In this document: positions 49,101 to 63,117 of the stretch, piece after piece
Position numbering within the stretch: the first letter of the stretch is position 1
Layout: the number at the start of each line of letters is the position of its first letter
NCBI GenBank assembly: GCA_035041965.1
Contig: JAPYMA010001047.1
Coordinates: forward strand, 1-64,000
Length of the DNA stretch: 64,000 nt
Source: Anisakis pegreffii
Taxonomy: Eukaryota > Nematoda > Chromadorea > Rhabditida > Anisakidae
Direction of reading: 5' to 3'
Translations under genes and position numbers: made by a program
The notes under the pieces: model-generated
Database searches by the model: none
Seen by the model: only the letters and a program-made list of their open reading frames with translations
What the model was told of the DNA's origin: nothing

Positions 49101-52100
49101 TTTGCAACACTCCATCAACTGTGCACCGCAGCTGCCCCAAATATTGCATCTGATCGCATCTCTTCGTTGATCTCACTATGCCTTGCAATCAACTCATCTG
49201 AAGCTTCATCATTAGCATTACCTCGTTTCCCAATCGATAACCTCATCAATATAGCCAGAATTTGGGTATTTGTTTTTGTTTTAAATTCGAACTCTCTGAA
49301 ATGAAATGGTTTAACTTCGACAGTTCCGGTGTGCTACTTTGTCATTTGTACTAAAACTCGAGCATACTTTTCACGAAAATTACATTTTTGCCATTAATGT
49401 TAGTGATTGGGGCAGTGCACTTTTCGGCGCTTCGTTTGGAACAACATTGAATGAAACGATAAAGCACAAAACTGCAATATGGTACTTAAACCGTACAATC
49501 CATCAGATAGATAGATAGAAGGATTTATTGCCGAGAAAAAATATATGCAAGCAATAATACAGCATGAAAGGCAGAGCGCTCTAACATCATATTGGAGTGA
49601 AAGAAGTAAAAATAATAACAAATAAAAAAAACGTCTCAAATTCACATCATGTATATCTTAAATCATCTTAAATCTTACATCATCTTATATGTAAGTGGAT
49701 AACATCTATCATGCTATATGCACGAAGCAAACAGTACAATTCATTGAAATGTTTTATTCATGTTTCTGTATCGTTGTTTCCATGCGTTCAGCCGCTTCAC
49801 TGGCTCATCAACCATGATGATTTGTATGGTCTGCGCTCAGTCACGACAGCGCTTATCAGATTTTCTGCTATTGTTTCTAGGAGAAATCCTTTGGTTCACT
49901 CGATTGAACGTAATCGTTTGATCATGTTTTGTTCTAATGGCGTCAAGTTTGAGGCAGTTTTTTTTGCAGAATCTCAATCCGTTTCGCTCAGCTGAAGAAA
50001 TATTTGGTTTGGGCTATCCCTATGAGACGCTTCTTCGAAAAAGCTCCCAAGTGCCGGTAGTGAAGGAATTTCTTCAGAAATTCACCATTACCGATGAAAA
50101 ACCAGCTCCGACTCATGTCACCTTGGATGCGCACGATGGTTCTGAAAATGATGCAGTTTCAATACATTGGGATAACGAAACAATTTCTTTCAAAGTACTG
50201 CGATGCATTTCTTATTAATTGGTTAAATTCATATAATTTCGAGATCAGTGACTTTGCAGAGATCAATAAAATGATATTGAACTTGAGTAGAAGTAATTGC
50301 TTCGAATTCGGTTGAATTAGAAAAATTGCCATGTTCATTCGCATTGTGTTGGAGTTAGTTCAACTGTTCATTACAAGATGAGTTACACATTTGATGTGTT
50401 TCAAGACACCACAAGGAAGCGATCACAAACGCACAGCAGAATCCTCATGGAAACCGTATGTGAGTAACGTAGAGCATGATCGTTTATTGGCTGATATGGC
50501 AATGTCACACGCAGTTGGTGATTTCTGTGTGGTCGGTCCGAAAGGCTCCGGTAAGACAACAGTTGTTGAACAGTTCGCGAAACGAATGGGCTATTCGATC
50601 AGTACAATGACCCTTTATCATGTCAGTTCAACGATTATATTCTACGGTTCTGTTCAATATCATTTTCAGATGAAAGTCTTTCGAACACATTTTACAGTTT
50701 CACTTTATGAAAATGTTTCTTTAGAGATGGAGAAAGGGAAGCTTTTGCTTATCGCTTTGACTATGAAGTCATAAAATGATGGTCTTATGGTCAAAACACA
50801 TCATTAGAGATATACGAATTTCAAAAATAGATTATAACATGCTCAATTATCGCGTGTTCAAATAATTGCGTTTTGTTTGAGTTTTTACCAGAAACATTTA
50901 ATGAAGGATATGAATAGCCGTGAATTGTTACAAGAACGACGAATGTTGCCGAATGGTGATACAGTCTGGGAGGATAGTGTATTGGTGGACTGTGCTAAGC
51001 AAGGGCGATTGTGTATTTTGGATGGTATCGAACGAATACACTGGAGTGCGCTTGAGGTATTCAATTGTGATCGATCATATCTTTGGAACGCGTCTGAATA
51101 TTGCAAATTATTGAAATAATTAATTGCATCTGAAACAATATCCATGAGAGATATCAAATTTTTAGGTATTGGCGCCATTAATTCACCATCGTCAAATTGA
51201 ACTTTTTGACGGCAATCGATTGCTCGACTCATCGAAGTTCAACCTCATCGCCAAACAGTGTGGTCTTAGCAAGGAACAACTTGAGCAAAAGTTATTCTTA
51301 CATATCTTTTTTTCGTGATTTTGCGGAAAGTGTTCGCAGTGTTGTTGTATTTCTAAGAAGTGTTCATTGTTCTCTGTGATTCGTGTGTAACGAACGCGAT
51401 ATGCAAGAATCTGTGGTGACGAATAAATGCTCCCGAAAATGAAGAATAATTGAGTGTGAAGATTACGCTTATTTTCATGATTCTGAGCTGATTTTTACAG
51501 TCCCAGCCTTTTTTCATAGCCTTTTCCTTGTTTTATATTTTCCACCGAAAGCACATACGAACAGCCACTTGCTTATATTTGTTGTGGAAATTCGTTTGTC
51601 CCAAGATGTCACCTGTCAATTTTGACAATATTTCAGGGGAGTGTTTGAGATTGATCCATCGTTCCGAATAATCGCAATTGGTGATTCGGAGAATAAATCT
51701 GGTTGGATGAATGAACAAGTGCTGTCGCTGTTCCCATTCCATGTCATGAAAGCACTTTCTATCGATGCACAACATCATATCATCGAGAGTCTCGTTCCGA
51801 ATGCGGATCCTAAACAAACGAGAAACGTGATAAAATTTGTTGAATCACTTCATCGTTCATCTGATACTGGCGTATGTCTCTATTTTTAATTAAACGTTCA
51901 CATTTAAGGCTATTACATTGCTTAATGTGTTATTCATTAACCCCTTTGAGCACCCTACTTAAGATTACAAAGACGGCTTTTTCCATGCTTCCTATTTCTC
52001 GTTTTCGATCATTCTAGATTCTAAAGTACGATATTAATGATTCCAGTGAGAGTCCATCATGAGATTATTACAAACGTAAATATATGAATTTTGCAAAAAA

Positions 52101-55067
52101 AGAATGAAACATAAGTTGTTGCTTAGTGATAAAGATGAACGGGAACATGGAATAAGATTTGAGGTGAGGAAAATGTTGCAGTCAGTTTAGAGGGTCATCT
52201 CATTTTACAGTGGAACGAGAATATGAATTCTAGTTGCGAGATGTTGCTGGATCGTTGTCGCTACGGAAATTAGTGCATATAATCGGAAGGAGTGCGATGC
52301 ATCGAGATGAGGATATAACAGCTGCACTATCAAGAGCTGCACTCTCGAGATTTTTGCCCGTCATTACCCATGATCTATTTGAGAAGGCACTTCGAGATGC
52401 AAACATCGACAATCGATCAGAAAATGCCACCTTGCCTTCCGTATCGCCACCGAATGGTGCAGTCATGTTTATGTTGTTTTTTTTGTTAACTATTCTGGTC
52501 TCCTTCAACAAGTTTTTCCATTCGGTATTTTTTCGAAAAAATTGAAAAAAAATAAAAGACTTCGTAAGACGCTATCAAAACTGCAGAACTTTTGAAATCG
52601 GATCATGTTCGTATTGGTACGTCAGTGGTTCGTCGCAATGAGAATTCTGATAGAACAATGGTTCCGGATGTGTTATTCTACGATAACGCTCAGGTATCTT
52701 CCTTCATTTCCAGTTAATGATCAATTTTGACATTCCCTACTCACTTCTGTTGGAATACTTGTTAATAAATGCCAGTGCTGTAATGCAGTTATCAGTTCAG
52801 TGGGCAAACTATTGCGAGACTCCCGCCATCTGGAATCCTGCTTGAATAACTATTCTTCTTAATCAATCTCAGTTCGACAAATTTTATCGAGAAATTTAAA
52901 TTATTTTTAATGCTTTTCTTGTGCAACATATTCGAAATTTTGCGACTTCAATTGTGATATAACAGATTGAAATCATATATTTTTAATCGAATGCACCATA
53001 CGGATGGTGAAACGTTTCACGTTGGGAGGATCATTCGACCTTTTAGCATGTGGCCGTGATGAGCGATATGGCCCGTGATATGGAACTTGGATCGCATTTA
53101 CTCTTGATTGGCAATCAAGGAGTGGGTAAAAACAAAGTCACAGATCGATTTCTTCATTTGATCAACCGTCCTCGTCAATACCTGCAACTGCACAGGTATT
53201 AATGCACCTGCGATTCTTTTTCAAAACGTGATCATGTCCTCTTTTACCTTTACAATGTTTGGAGGAATCACTTGATGATGAAGTTTGGAATTCGTCGAAG
53301 TTTCAGCTGGTGAATAAATTAAGCGAAAATAAAGTAAAGATATTCAGTGCATAAATAGGTTCACATTGTTTGCTTTCGTATTCGTGTGCATAATAAATTT
53401 TTTGTTGATTGGAGGGATACGACAGTGCAAAGTTTGACGGTGCATAGCACAGTGATAGATGGTCGTTTGATATTAGAGGATTCACCGTTGGTGCGTGCAG
53501 CACGGGAGGGTAATGTGCTGGTGATTGACGAGGCGGATAAGGCACCTTTACATGTGGTGGCTGTTCTTAAATCACTGCTTGACACTGGAGTTAGCTTCTT
53601 CTTTTATTGTTCCCTTCAATTTTACAATCACTTCGAAGATTGTGCATTGTCAACTGTCATATTCCATATTGCGTCACTTGTCATTCACCACTATTCTATA
53701 GAACAAAATCAGTGCATTGTTGATTACGGTCACAGCAGGAATTTGAGTAATTTAGTGCTTATTTGATGAATTTGAGTAATTTAGTGCTTATTTGGTGAAT
53801 TTAGTGAATTGTAATTGATTATTTTGTGAAAGTTATATGAATATCGAATTTAACATGCAGGTGATGAGATTGGCTGATGGCCGCGTCATTGAACCGAAGA
53901 ACATTTCGCGAGGTGATCGTTCGATACCGTTACATCCTGATTTCCGGATTATAATGCTGGCAAATCGGCCTGGTTTCCCATTTCTTGGCAACGATCTCTT
54001 TTCCATTCTCGGTTTATTTTCATTTTTTATATTTTTATTCACCACTATGCTCTTTATGAAACCACTTTATTCACGGGCCTGTTCGGATTTAAAAAATCAT
54101 CCAAGTTCAGTGCACTTTCAATGACTTTCTTGTCCTATGCATCTATTGCATTATTCATCTACATTATTGCACTAGAATTTATTTATCTAAATTTACGTCT
54201 ACATTATTTATCTACATCATCGAATATGAAATATCCGCATTTTCAAGGCTCAAATGACATCCAGCAAATAACCTCTCAGCCATCATTACTTCAACTATAC
54301 TCTATCAGAAAAGTTTTGAAAAGCAAAACGAACTGTTTTTCAGTTTTATCTTAGGATTAGATGGATTTGATATGGATAGTATTTTGTTCACTACATTGCG
54401 AAAATTTGCATCAATCTGATCCTTTTATTTTATTTTCATTTTAATATTTATTTGTTTTTAAGGTGATTTATTCTCAGTTCATATAGTGGATAATCCATCA
54501 AGAGAATCTGAATTCAATATGCTCAAGAAATACGCTCCAAGTATTCTTTTAATTAACCCACTTGATTTCATTCTTACATTTATCACGTTGCCAGGAAAAG
54601 TGTTCGCTGAGTGAACTGTACATTTTTTTTTCGGATGAATTGATTAGTGCAGTAGAATTTAGTCGCCTGATGAGGCCCTCATACGAGTAATTGTAAACGT
54701 TCTGATGAATTGATTTCTTCGCCGTGTTGTGTATGCATTATGATATCGATAATGAATCGAAAGTACCAAAACGAAAACAATTAACAGATGTCGATGAGAA
54801 TATTTTGACCAAACTGTGCGCAGTATTCGATGAATTACGTGCGATGGCCGACGAATCGCTGTTACCATATCCTTACTCAACGAGAGAACTCGTCAATATT
54901 GCGAAGCACATCGAGGTATTACCACATCACATCCTCGATCCAAATCACTTTTCTCATGATTATTCCCAATTTGAATAGCACTCATTTTTAACTGCATTTT
55001 GCCATTCATCCCCAAGCAATATCTCATCCCATTTGATTCGTTCATTGAGATGTTTTATATATAATAT

Positions 55068-55151
<84 letters not shown>

Positions 55152-58100
55152 CATTCATCCAAAATTGGTTCAATCCATCGTCTAGATAAGTATTTTGATA
55201 TATTTTGTTTTGCATTTGTTTCGTTGAAATTGCCCACCAACTTCTTTTTTTGTAAGCGATATTCAGCTCTTGGAGACATAATTCGATATACCAAAACTTG
55301 CGAATCATTTTTGAAGTCGAAATAAATTCTTCAGAAAACCAAGAAATGTAATAAAATCAAAAATCCGTCATGACTGTCGAAGTTGAAGCACGTTTCATTC
55401 CGATGATGAAATACTTTTGTTGCATTCTAGAGCTATCCAACCGACGGTTTGACGGCAGCAGTTAGAAACGTTTTCGATTTTGATAAATATTCGCGTGATA
55501 CACTCGAGACGGTCGAAAGAATTCTTCACAAACATGGAATACCCTTCGGCAAGATTCCTGACTCTAATTAAAAGTTTCCGTCCAGTTCCAGTGATACTCG
55601 TTTATTTGCAATAAATTCTTCTCAAATGCATTTTGTGTTGAATCTGCCGAATGCACCTGCATCACTCACTATCTTTTTGTTTATGACTTTTGTTTTATGA
55701 CCGTAATCCTGCATTTGAATATACTTCTCACCAAATGTGCGTAAAGTAGTACAGTAATACGATTCGATGATGCATCATAGCTCAACTGACTTCTCAAAAC
55801 TTTCTTAATGCTCACAGTCAGTGGAATGTGTTGAAAATGATATCGTAATCATGCTAATAGAAAAAAAAGCAAGTGGTCGGTCGAAACTTTGTGATTTTAT
55901 CGGAATCCGAAATTCGAGAGTCGGAAGCAATCAGTGGCTCCTTTACTGCGGAGAATTTTAAGTCACAAAAGCAAATGTCTGCGAGTAGTTCTTTGACTAC
56001 TTGTGAAATGTCCAAAACGAACACCTAAATTCGTCACACACCGACCATCCTCTTTTTCAATACGTGATTTTTGTAGGCATTTCTACGAAAACGGCACATG
56101 TTGTAAAGATTTTGTTTTATTAGTTTACATTCGCCGATTTTATGTATGATGAAATTAGTGGCTTGGCGTCAATGCATTCATTGATACCTGAACATTTTGG
56201 GTTCAATAGATCATTTTTGTATGTATGCCTAATCATGATCAGTTACTGGTGGCATAGACGATATGAAGTTAAAACGTAATTTGCAGGAGTGGATCGTCCT
56301 CATGAAAAGATATTTTTGGCTGTACCAAAACCAATTCCGCCGATGAGTTCCGTTGGTGAATGGTCAATAAAAAACAACGCGGTTCCAGATAATTTGCCTC
56401 TTCACAGATTTCCACTACGCTCTAGTGTATGCTTTTATAAAACTCATTGCCAAGTGACCATAATCCTTCTCGCTCAAAGAAAAATATCCAAACTTCACTT
56501 TCCGTTTTACATGAATTTACATGCAAATAACAAAGATCTCTCTTGTTATTCACAGTTGTCAGTTTTCCTCCCATACAATTTCAGGTGGCCTTGAAGAAGT
56601 GACAATTAATTTCTATCCTCATATATCCATCATTTGAGAATCCTCAGTCACCTCATAAATGACTCGATAATTCTTGCAGTATTCCAATCAAGTACCAGTT
56701 AGAAATTCAAAAATTCAAATGGAACACATGCGATCGAATTTCTTCACTGAGCAGGTCTTGTTCATTTTTAAAACATGCGAATTTTCAAATATTCTCATAT
56801 TCATAAAATGAAAAACATTTGACCATCCATATGAAACTACCAGAGTGAATTTCATTACGTGCTGATGTGTGCTGTTCACGTAATATACTCTATAGAATGT
56901 TACACATAATTCATTAGACTATAGTACTAATGAGTGAAACCAATTTCTAGTCAATCTCAGGCAACTATGAAGTTCGGTTGAGCAAAGCAGTAATTTTCGA
57001 TTGGCTTTCATCAGTCAAATTTATCGATTCTTTTGAGAATTCTCTGAAGTCTTGGAATGTACAGCGTCACTTATTAAATCTAATCTCGCATATTTGAGGA
57101 ATATCATTGTCAACTGGATATAGACGAACTGAGTACGTGCTCATCAGTTGCAAGTTTCGACAAAAGAATTGCAGTTACATCCGTATTTCATCCTTTTTCA
57201 CTTCACATCATCGACTCATTCAATGCCTCACGAATCATCGACCTCTCATTCCTATTTCCATCGTATCGCTCCAACAATTATATACCAATTGTCACAATGC
57301 GATTTATATCGAACGATCGCCTGTTGCTCTATGAGGAAATGGTTCGAAATTTGAATTTCATTATTGATCGTGAGCAAATTTTGCAAATAATTCTCTATGT
57401 ACAAAGTCCATGGGTGTGGTACAAAGAGTGCCTGTTCCCATCCTCTTTTCCTGGATAATGGGAGAAAACGGGAAAGGAAGAACAAAGAGAGTACGGACGA
57501 AAAAAGAAAGGAGGAGGAAAAAAGGCGAAAAGGATGAAAAAGAAAAGGAAAATGGAAACAAAAAGGAAAATATGACGAAAGGGATAAGAAATTGATAATG
57601 AACATCGGAAAATTGTTCATTGCACTCCATTTATTTCCAAAAATCCTGCCAAGGTCACCTTCTAAAATCATTTCCATTTAGAGTGTAACGAAAAAATTTC
57701 TGCAAACAAACGGGATTCGTAAATAAAAATGTTCACTGATAAGCAGTTTCAGACGAATACTCTTCTGGAAATAGATTTGGAATCGAATCGAATCACGGAG
57801 TTATCACTCTACCAAACAAACTTCATCACTTCGGTCGTTAACAAACTGTCATCCAGTACGTTATTTCAGCTTACAGCTGACATTGCAATAATTCAACAAT
57901 AAAGCATATAGCACATTTCCCTGTAAAATGCACATTCAACAAAGAAAAGCGATTCGACTGGATGATTGATATTGTCTGCAATCTTGGCTTTTATATTCAG
58001 TACTCACTCGGGAGTAATTCAGCTCTTAAATTTTTGCGTTCAAATTATCATAATGCGTACATTATTTTTGGTTAAATTAGGAATGATTTTTGCATGCGAA

Positions 58101-61100
58101 TTCTTTAGTGCTTTCACTTCCATTGAATTTGGGTGACATTATAGATAATGAATCGAATACAATTCAGGGACTCAAAGTGCGACTAAATGGCGTTTCAATC
58201 CAGACTCGTTGATGTTTTTCGAGCGCCAAGGTCGGAATATCAGAATGTTAGATGCAGATGCTAGCCTCGTTACAGATATCAGTTTACCGGAGGGCAGCCG
58301 AATCCAGAATGTACTACCTGTTAATCCGTACACTCATCTGATCGAATTAAGAGACAGGTCAATAATGAATGAACTGAATGTTAAAATCTTACAATTGTTT
58401 CTCACTAACAGCAAGGTAACAACTAGCGTAGTCATCAGTTGAATTCGTAAATTAAACTATTGAGTATACCATTTTCGAGAATATTTGAGATGCTTGATCA
58501 TTCGAGACCATTCAATTGAGACAGTGAAAAATTATTCAGTGACTTATTGCAATAAATTGATCAAATTAAAACCATCTTGACATCTTTCAGATATGCATTA
58601 ATGAGTTTTGAAGAAGACGGTCGTTGTTTATTAAGAGCAGTTGATACACCGACGAACATACCAAAAAACTTATTATGTAGCAGGAACGTTGAAATTGCAT
58701 CTAATAAACAACCTTTACATATAATTGCATCTGATCAGTATTATGCAATTACGTCGAATGGTTTTCCAATGACTTTTGTTAGCGATTTTATTCATTACTC
58801 ACCAACTGACTCTTAAATATTTCAATTTTGGATGAATTTCTACAGTGAAATCATTTCGATACTTGTTGTTAGGATGATCGAATGAATTCAGAGCGTAGGG
58901 GAGGTGAACGTTTCAAAACGTGAACAAGATTCATCTCACGATGATGTTCATTCGAACAAGCCTTATCAGTACGCTCACCCTCATTTGAATTCGTTGATCC
59001 TCGACAGTGGACATATTGTCAGAGCGATGCCGCACTGGAGAATACCAGCGAAAGCGATTCACGAAGGTGCCGTGAAAGCGTTTTGCATTCGAATACGTTA
59101 AATTTTTCCGATATCAGTTCTCGTTCACCGAAATTTTCGTCAGCTTCATTGTACACCTTATGTATTTTCAATATACAAACTCAATGAGTACCATCGTTCT
59201 TTATAGATATTTCACCGGATGATTATGTTGGTGTTCTGGAGATAGTTGATCCGTTGAACGAAAATGTTCGTTACATCCCCATTCCGTCATGCCGGTAACA
59301 CTAATGGATTTCTCTTTTTGTTTCGGAAATTATCAGTAAACTTCACACTTGATCACTGCTTTATTTCAGTGAGCGCGACTTCGTTCCGAGTTGGGTTCCA
59401 ACCATAAGTCCGGCTGGTTTTGTTATGGCGAAGTCTGATGGTAATTCAATTATAACTTGCGATACAACAGGTGGATTACGCAGATGGCAAATCACACAGG
59501 TAATGAATGCATTGATAAGATGGTTCCCACGACCTCGCGCTGCGAACCCTCCTTTGGGCTTATGATAAATCACCGTTCCTCCGTCTAACAATTACATAGC
59601 CGCCGTCCCCTTCCTCCTATATATGACATGTCACATCTTGGTTACAAGTCAAAAAAAATCAAAAAAATTGACCCAGTGATCAAGAGGTTTCCCGTGAAGA
59701 ATTCGTCGACGGTATCAACTGAACCAGTTTCATACGAATATATATGCGTTCTGGAAAAAAATTTGAACGTTTATGAAAGAAGTATGGGGCAAAACCAGTT
59801 AACCATGAACAGTCAATCTCCCACTTTCCACCTTAACACTGTGAAATTCCCCAGCAGGGAATTCCCGCTCCTATGAGAGCCACTGCTGTAAGATGTGAAT
59901 GTATATTGTGGCTGTTTCAGTTGAGACCATTTTTCTTTTGATTACTTTATGGTCGAATTCTCGCCGTAAATATCGAATTGACCTGAACGTTTGTATTATA
60001 ATATTTTGGTGAAAATATAATGTAAAATTTTGTTTTTGTAGTTTCAAAGTTACCAAGAATTCTGAACGCACATTCAGTGCGTACTATTTGAATATAGAGA
60101 TTAGCGTTTTTACTGATTTGGAAGAATTTTTTGAAATTAGAGCAATTATGAGGTAATGGAAGAATTTATTCAAATGAAACATTACAACCTGGTGATGTGG
60201 GATATAAGAATAATATGAAAATTTTCAAAAGGATTCCATCTCATCAGCGCTGAACGCATGGGAAAAATTGTTCGGTGATCAAACTGACGAATCATTGAGA
60301 CTAGAATTTGGAAAAGATGACTTCGATATGAGCAAGTTGGATGATCCAAAAATCGGAAAAGTCGACCCCGCGAACACACCGCATGTAGGTGGCGGCACAT
60401 GGGCTGGTGGCACTGGCGGGTATAATACAGCTGGATTGGGTGGCGTTGGAGGTCCTTTCAGGTAGGTTTCATCCAAATGTTGTTTTTGAGTAATTGATCA
60501 GTTATTATTGTGACGACAGTTTGTCGTACATTTGGTCGTTCGACAACTGCTTTTCACGGGAGCGGATCGAAGAAACGATCTGTCAAAAGCGAGTGACCCA
60601 CTTTTGCTATTCATAAGTACATTCGTAAGTACATTCCTGACCGAAAACCAAATACTCTTCATATATCAGCTATATTTGAATGCGTCGTCATAAACCACAC
60701 TTAAGTCTTCAGATTAGACGCAGGTCACGATGTGCATCAATTACCTCAAAATGCGAAAGATGCAGTGCCCGAGCACATTCGGAGAAAGGCACGAGAAATT
60801 GCGAAAAGTGAATACAAAAAACGACTTCACGTTCGTCATTGTTGTTTTGAATCGAATCGTCAATTTCAATAATTTATTTTATCAATATTTGGCTTAAATT
60901 CATAGAATAATAATCTATTTTACGAACTTATTTTATGTTACGGCGAATTTTCTCTGAGTTCTTTCAAAGCGCATTCATTTGATCCAAACCAATTTCTAAA
61001 CTTAACAATACTTTTGAAGGAAATCGATATGAGTGAACACGATGCAAAAATGTATAACGCGTTATACGGTCGTATCGAGAAGCAGTCACGTATACTGCGC

Positions 61101-63117
61101 AGTGTGATTGATTCGTTGGAGGCGAAAGCAAAAGAGCGCCAGTGGATCAGACATCAAACAAACGGTGATTTGGATGATGCAAAGTTGGTTGAGGGTATCA
61201 CTGGTGAAAGGACCATTTACAGGTGTTTAATCCAAATATTGTTTATTCACAGCGTTATCTTCACTCGTACAATGTGACTTTCATGTCACCACAATCAAAA
61301 TGTCACTACAATCAAAAAATGCTCGGTTTCAGTCCGAGTTATCGAACTAAATATCGTTTTCCAACATGATTATCAATTACCTCAAAATGCGAAAGATGCA
61401 GTGCCCGAGCGCATTCGGAGAAAGGCACGAGAAATTGCGAAAAGTGAATACAAAAAAGTGAAAAAAAGCACTTGAGATTGAGATTCACCACAAAAAAAAT
61501 TAGCAGTCACAACTGAATTGAAAATCAGATGAAATTTCAGACGCCGAATAGACCAAAAACCAGACGAAAGTGTCGAACAGAACAAACCAAAACGAATTCG
61601 TTTTTGCTTCGATGTCTCTGGATCAATGTATCGATTCAATGGATATGATCAACGTCTACAACGATCGCTCGAGAGTGCATTGTTGGTTATGGAATCGTTA
61701 CACGGCAAACATTCAAAAATTATTGTTCGTTCATCGATTAAACTAATTGAGTAGCATATAAAATAACTGAATTCTCTTTGATACACATAGTGATTTAAAT
61801 GTTTCCATCACATAAATAGTTATATGATAGTGATAGTTATGACATTCATTAATGAACATTATTCTAGTACGATATAGTTGGGCATTCGGGGGAAAGCGAG
61901 AAAGTTTCATTCGTTAAATTGAATAATTCACCAAGCAATGAAAACTCAAGACTGAAGGTTCTCAAGAAAATGCTACTTCATTCACAGGTTTGCCTTTTCT
62001 TTCTCCTGTAAAATTTTAGACCAGATTGATGAATGTTGAATTGGTAACAGCGAATATAGAACAATCATTGATACGAGATTTTGACGATAAGATGAGATTG
62101 AAATGATGATCTGTCGAAGAATGAATATTAAAGAATGGAACTGGAACAGCTCAAGCTCACGCTTTCAACTCAAATTGCAGTTTTGCATGAGTGGAGATTC
62201 AACGTTGGAATGTATGCAGCTATCAGCAGATGAAATCTCGAAGGAGGATTCAGATGAACGATTCGTTGTAGTTGTATCTGACGCGAACTTTGATAGGTTC
62301 TTATTGTTTTATAAAACCAGTCGAATTGTTTTTATGCTAAACTCTCATTAGAAAATCAAACTGAATAGTAAACAAATGAAATGTTTCAATTCCCAATTAT
62401 TTTCATGTTTTTGGTAGACGCTACAATTTTTTAAAATGATTTGGATCCGCACATCGTGAATTTTTTGTCAAATTGGAGGCTTACAAGTAAACGAAATCAA
62501 TTCCGAAATTGTATTTGTGGAAATATATCGACTCCAGTAGCCGTATTTATGAACGGAATTACAGGTACGGTATTCGACCAAACGAAATAATAAGGTCTAT
62601 GACGAGTTCGAGTGAAAACGTTAACATCTCCTTGATACTAATCGGTTCATTAGGAGAACAAGCAGAAAGGTAGGCTCTTCAGAGGGGATTTTGAAAATCA
62701 AATAAAATTATTTGAACAAATTCTTTTTATGCTGTTGCCGAGGAGTAATTCAGCGTAAGTGATAAGCTCAACTGTCCATGTTGATCATTCCCAACAATCT
62801 CTCGCCTTCAATACTATTCCTTCTCGGAACGTGCAGCTATTGAAGTGCTTTAATTTGTCATTAATAAATCACTGAATTGTTTTACAAAAATGCAAACCAT
62901 TATATGATATTTAACAGTAGATTATTACTGCAATAATTGAATGGTGTTAAAGTAAATCCTCTCCAGGCAATCAGCAGTGAGCAAAACCCATGTATAAGTG
63001 ATTATAAATTACAGACTACAAAAGGCACTCCCGTCTGGACGTGTATTTATTTGCAAAGATGCAACAGAGATACCCCTCATTATGCAGAACATCTTCTCAT
63101 CTACTCTCCTCAGATAG
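46149..63117 (+). CDS. VWA8: VWA8: mitochondrial AAA+ (MoxR-like) ATPase with von Willebrand A domain
   Basis: VWA8 is a large mitochondrial matrix protein with dynein-like tandem AAA+ modules and a C-terminal VWA domain. Exons: 46149-46269, 47062-47157, 47666-47796, 48247-48357, 48449-48616, 48921-49265, 49970-50194, 50406-50621, 50907-51056, 51166-51290, 51637-51871, 52234-52456, 52587-52693, 53047-53195, 53415-53589, 53861-54011, 54463-54540, 54764-54915, 55431-55548, 56287-56424, 56961-57013, 57099-57341, 57753-57855, 58168-58357, 58591-58777, 58892-59066, 59207-59294, 59370-59499, 60232-60461, 60713-60830, 61020-61222, 61541-61724, 61868-61987, 62181-62296, 62565-62669, 63015-63117 (1853 residues; human about 1905). 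Exon 1 is a Ser/Arg-rich presequence. P-loops: GAPGALRSN (102-109, degenerate), GPKGSGKTT (443-451), GNQGVGKNK (773-781). Walker B: LVIDEADK. MIDAS: DVSGS (1669-1673). Exon 1, the small exon 21 and the GC donor of exon 19 are the least certain. Confidence 0.93.
53740..53797. repeat. 29-bp direct tandem duplication in a VWA8 intron
   Basis: Two adjacent copies beginning GAATTTGAGTAATTTAGTGC differ at one position. They lie in the intron after exon 15 of VWA8. Confidence 0.85.
55070..55149. repeat. (TA)n microsatellite
   Basis: About 80 bases of uninterrupted TA in the intron after exon 18 of VWA8. Confidence 0.97.
61372..61457 (+). pseudogene. partial duplicate of VWA8 exon 30 inside a downstream intron
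   Basis: These 86 bases repeat 60736-60821 (most of exon 30) with one A-to-G change, in the same orientation, within the intron between exons 31 and 32. The copy keeps the reading frame of the original (one His-to-Arg change) and is followed by a GT (GTGAAAA). The upstream side lacks the original acceptor, and the nearest AG opens a frame that meets TAA. It therefore looks like a dead pseudo-exon of recent origin, or an assembly artefact. Confidence 0.88.

Noticed and set aside
54960..55308. Minus-strand frames made of repeated Tyr-Ile
   Set aside because: Translation of the (TA)n microsatellite inside a VWA8 intron.
57410..57595. Lys/Glu/Arg-rich plus-strand frame after VWA8 exon 22
   Set aside because: Simple purine-rich sequence within the intron between exons 22 and 23. 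The exons on either side join in phase without it.
57252..57677. Minus-strand 141-codon Phe/Ser/Leu-rich frame
   Set aside because: It is the antisense of VWA8 exon 22 and of the purine-rich intron after it. The plus strand carries the conserved reading.
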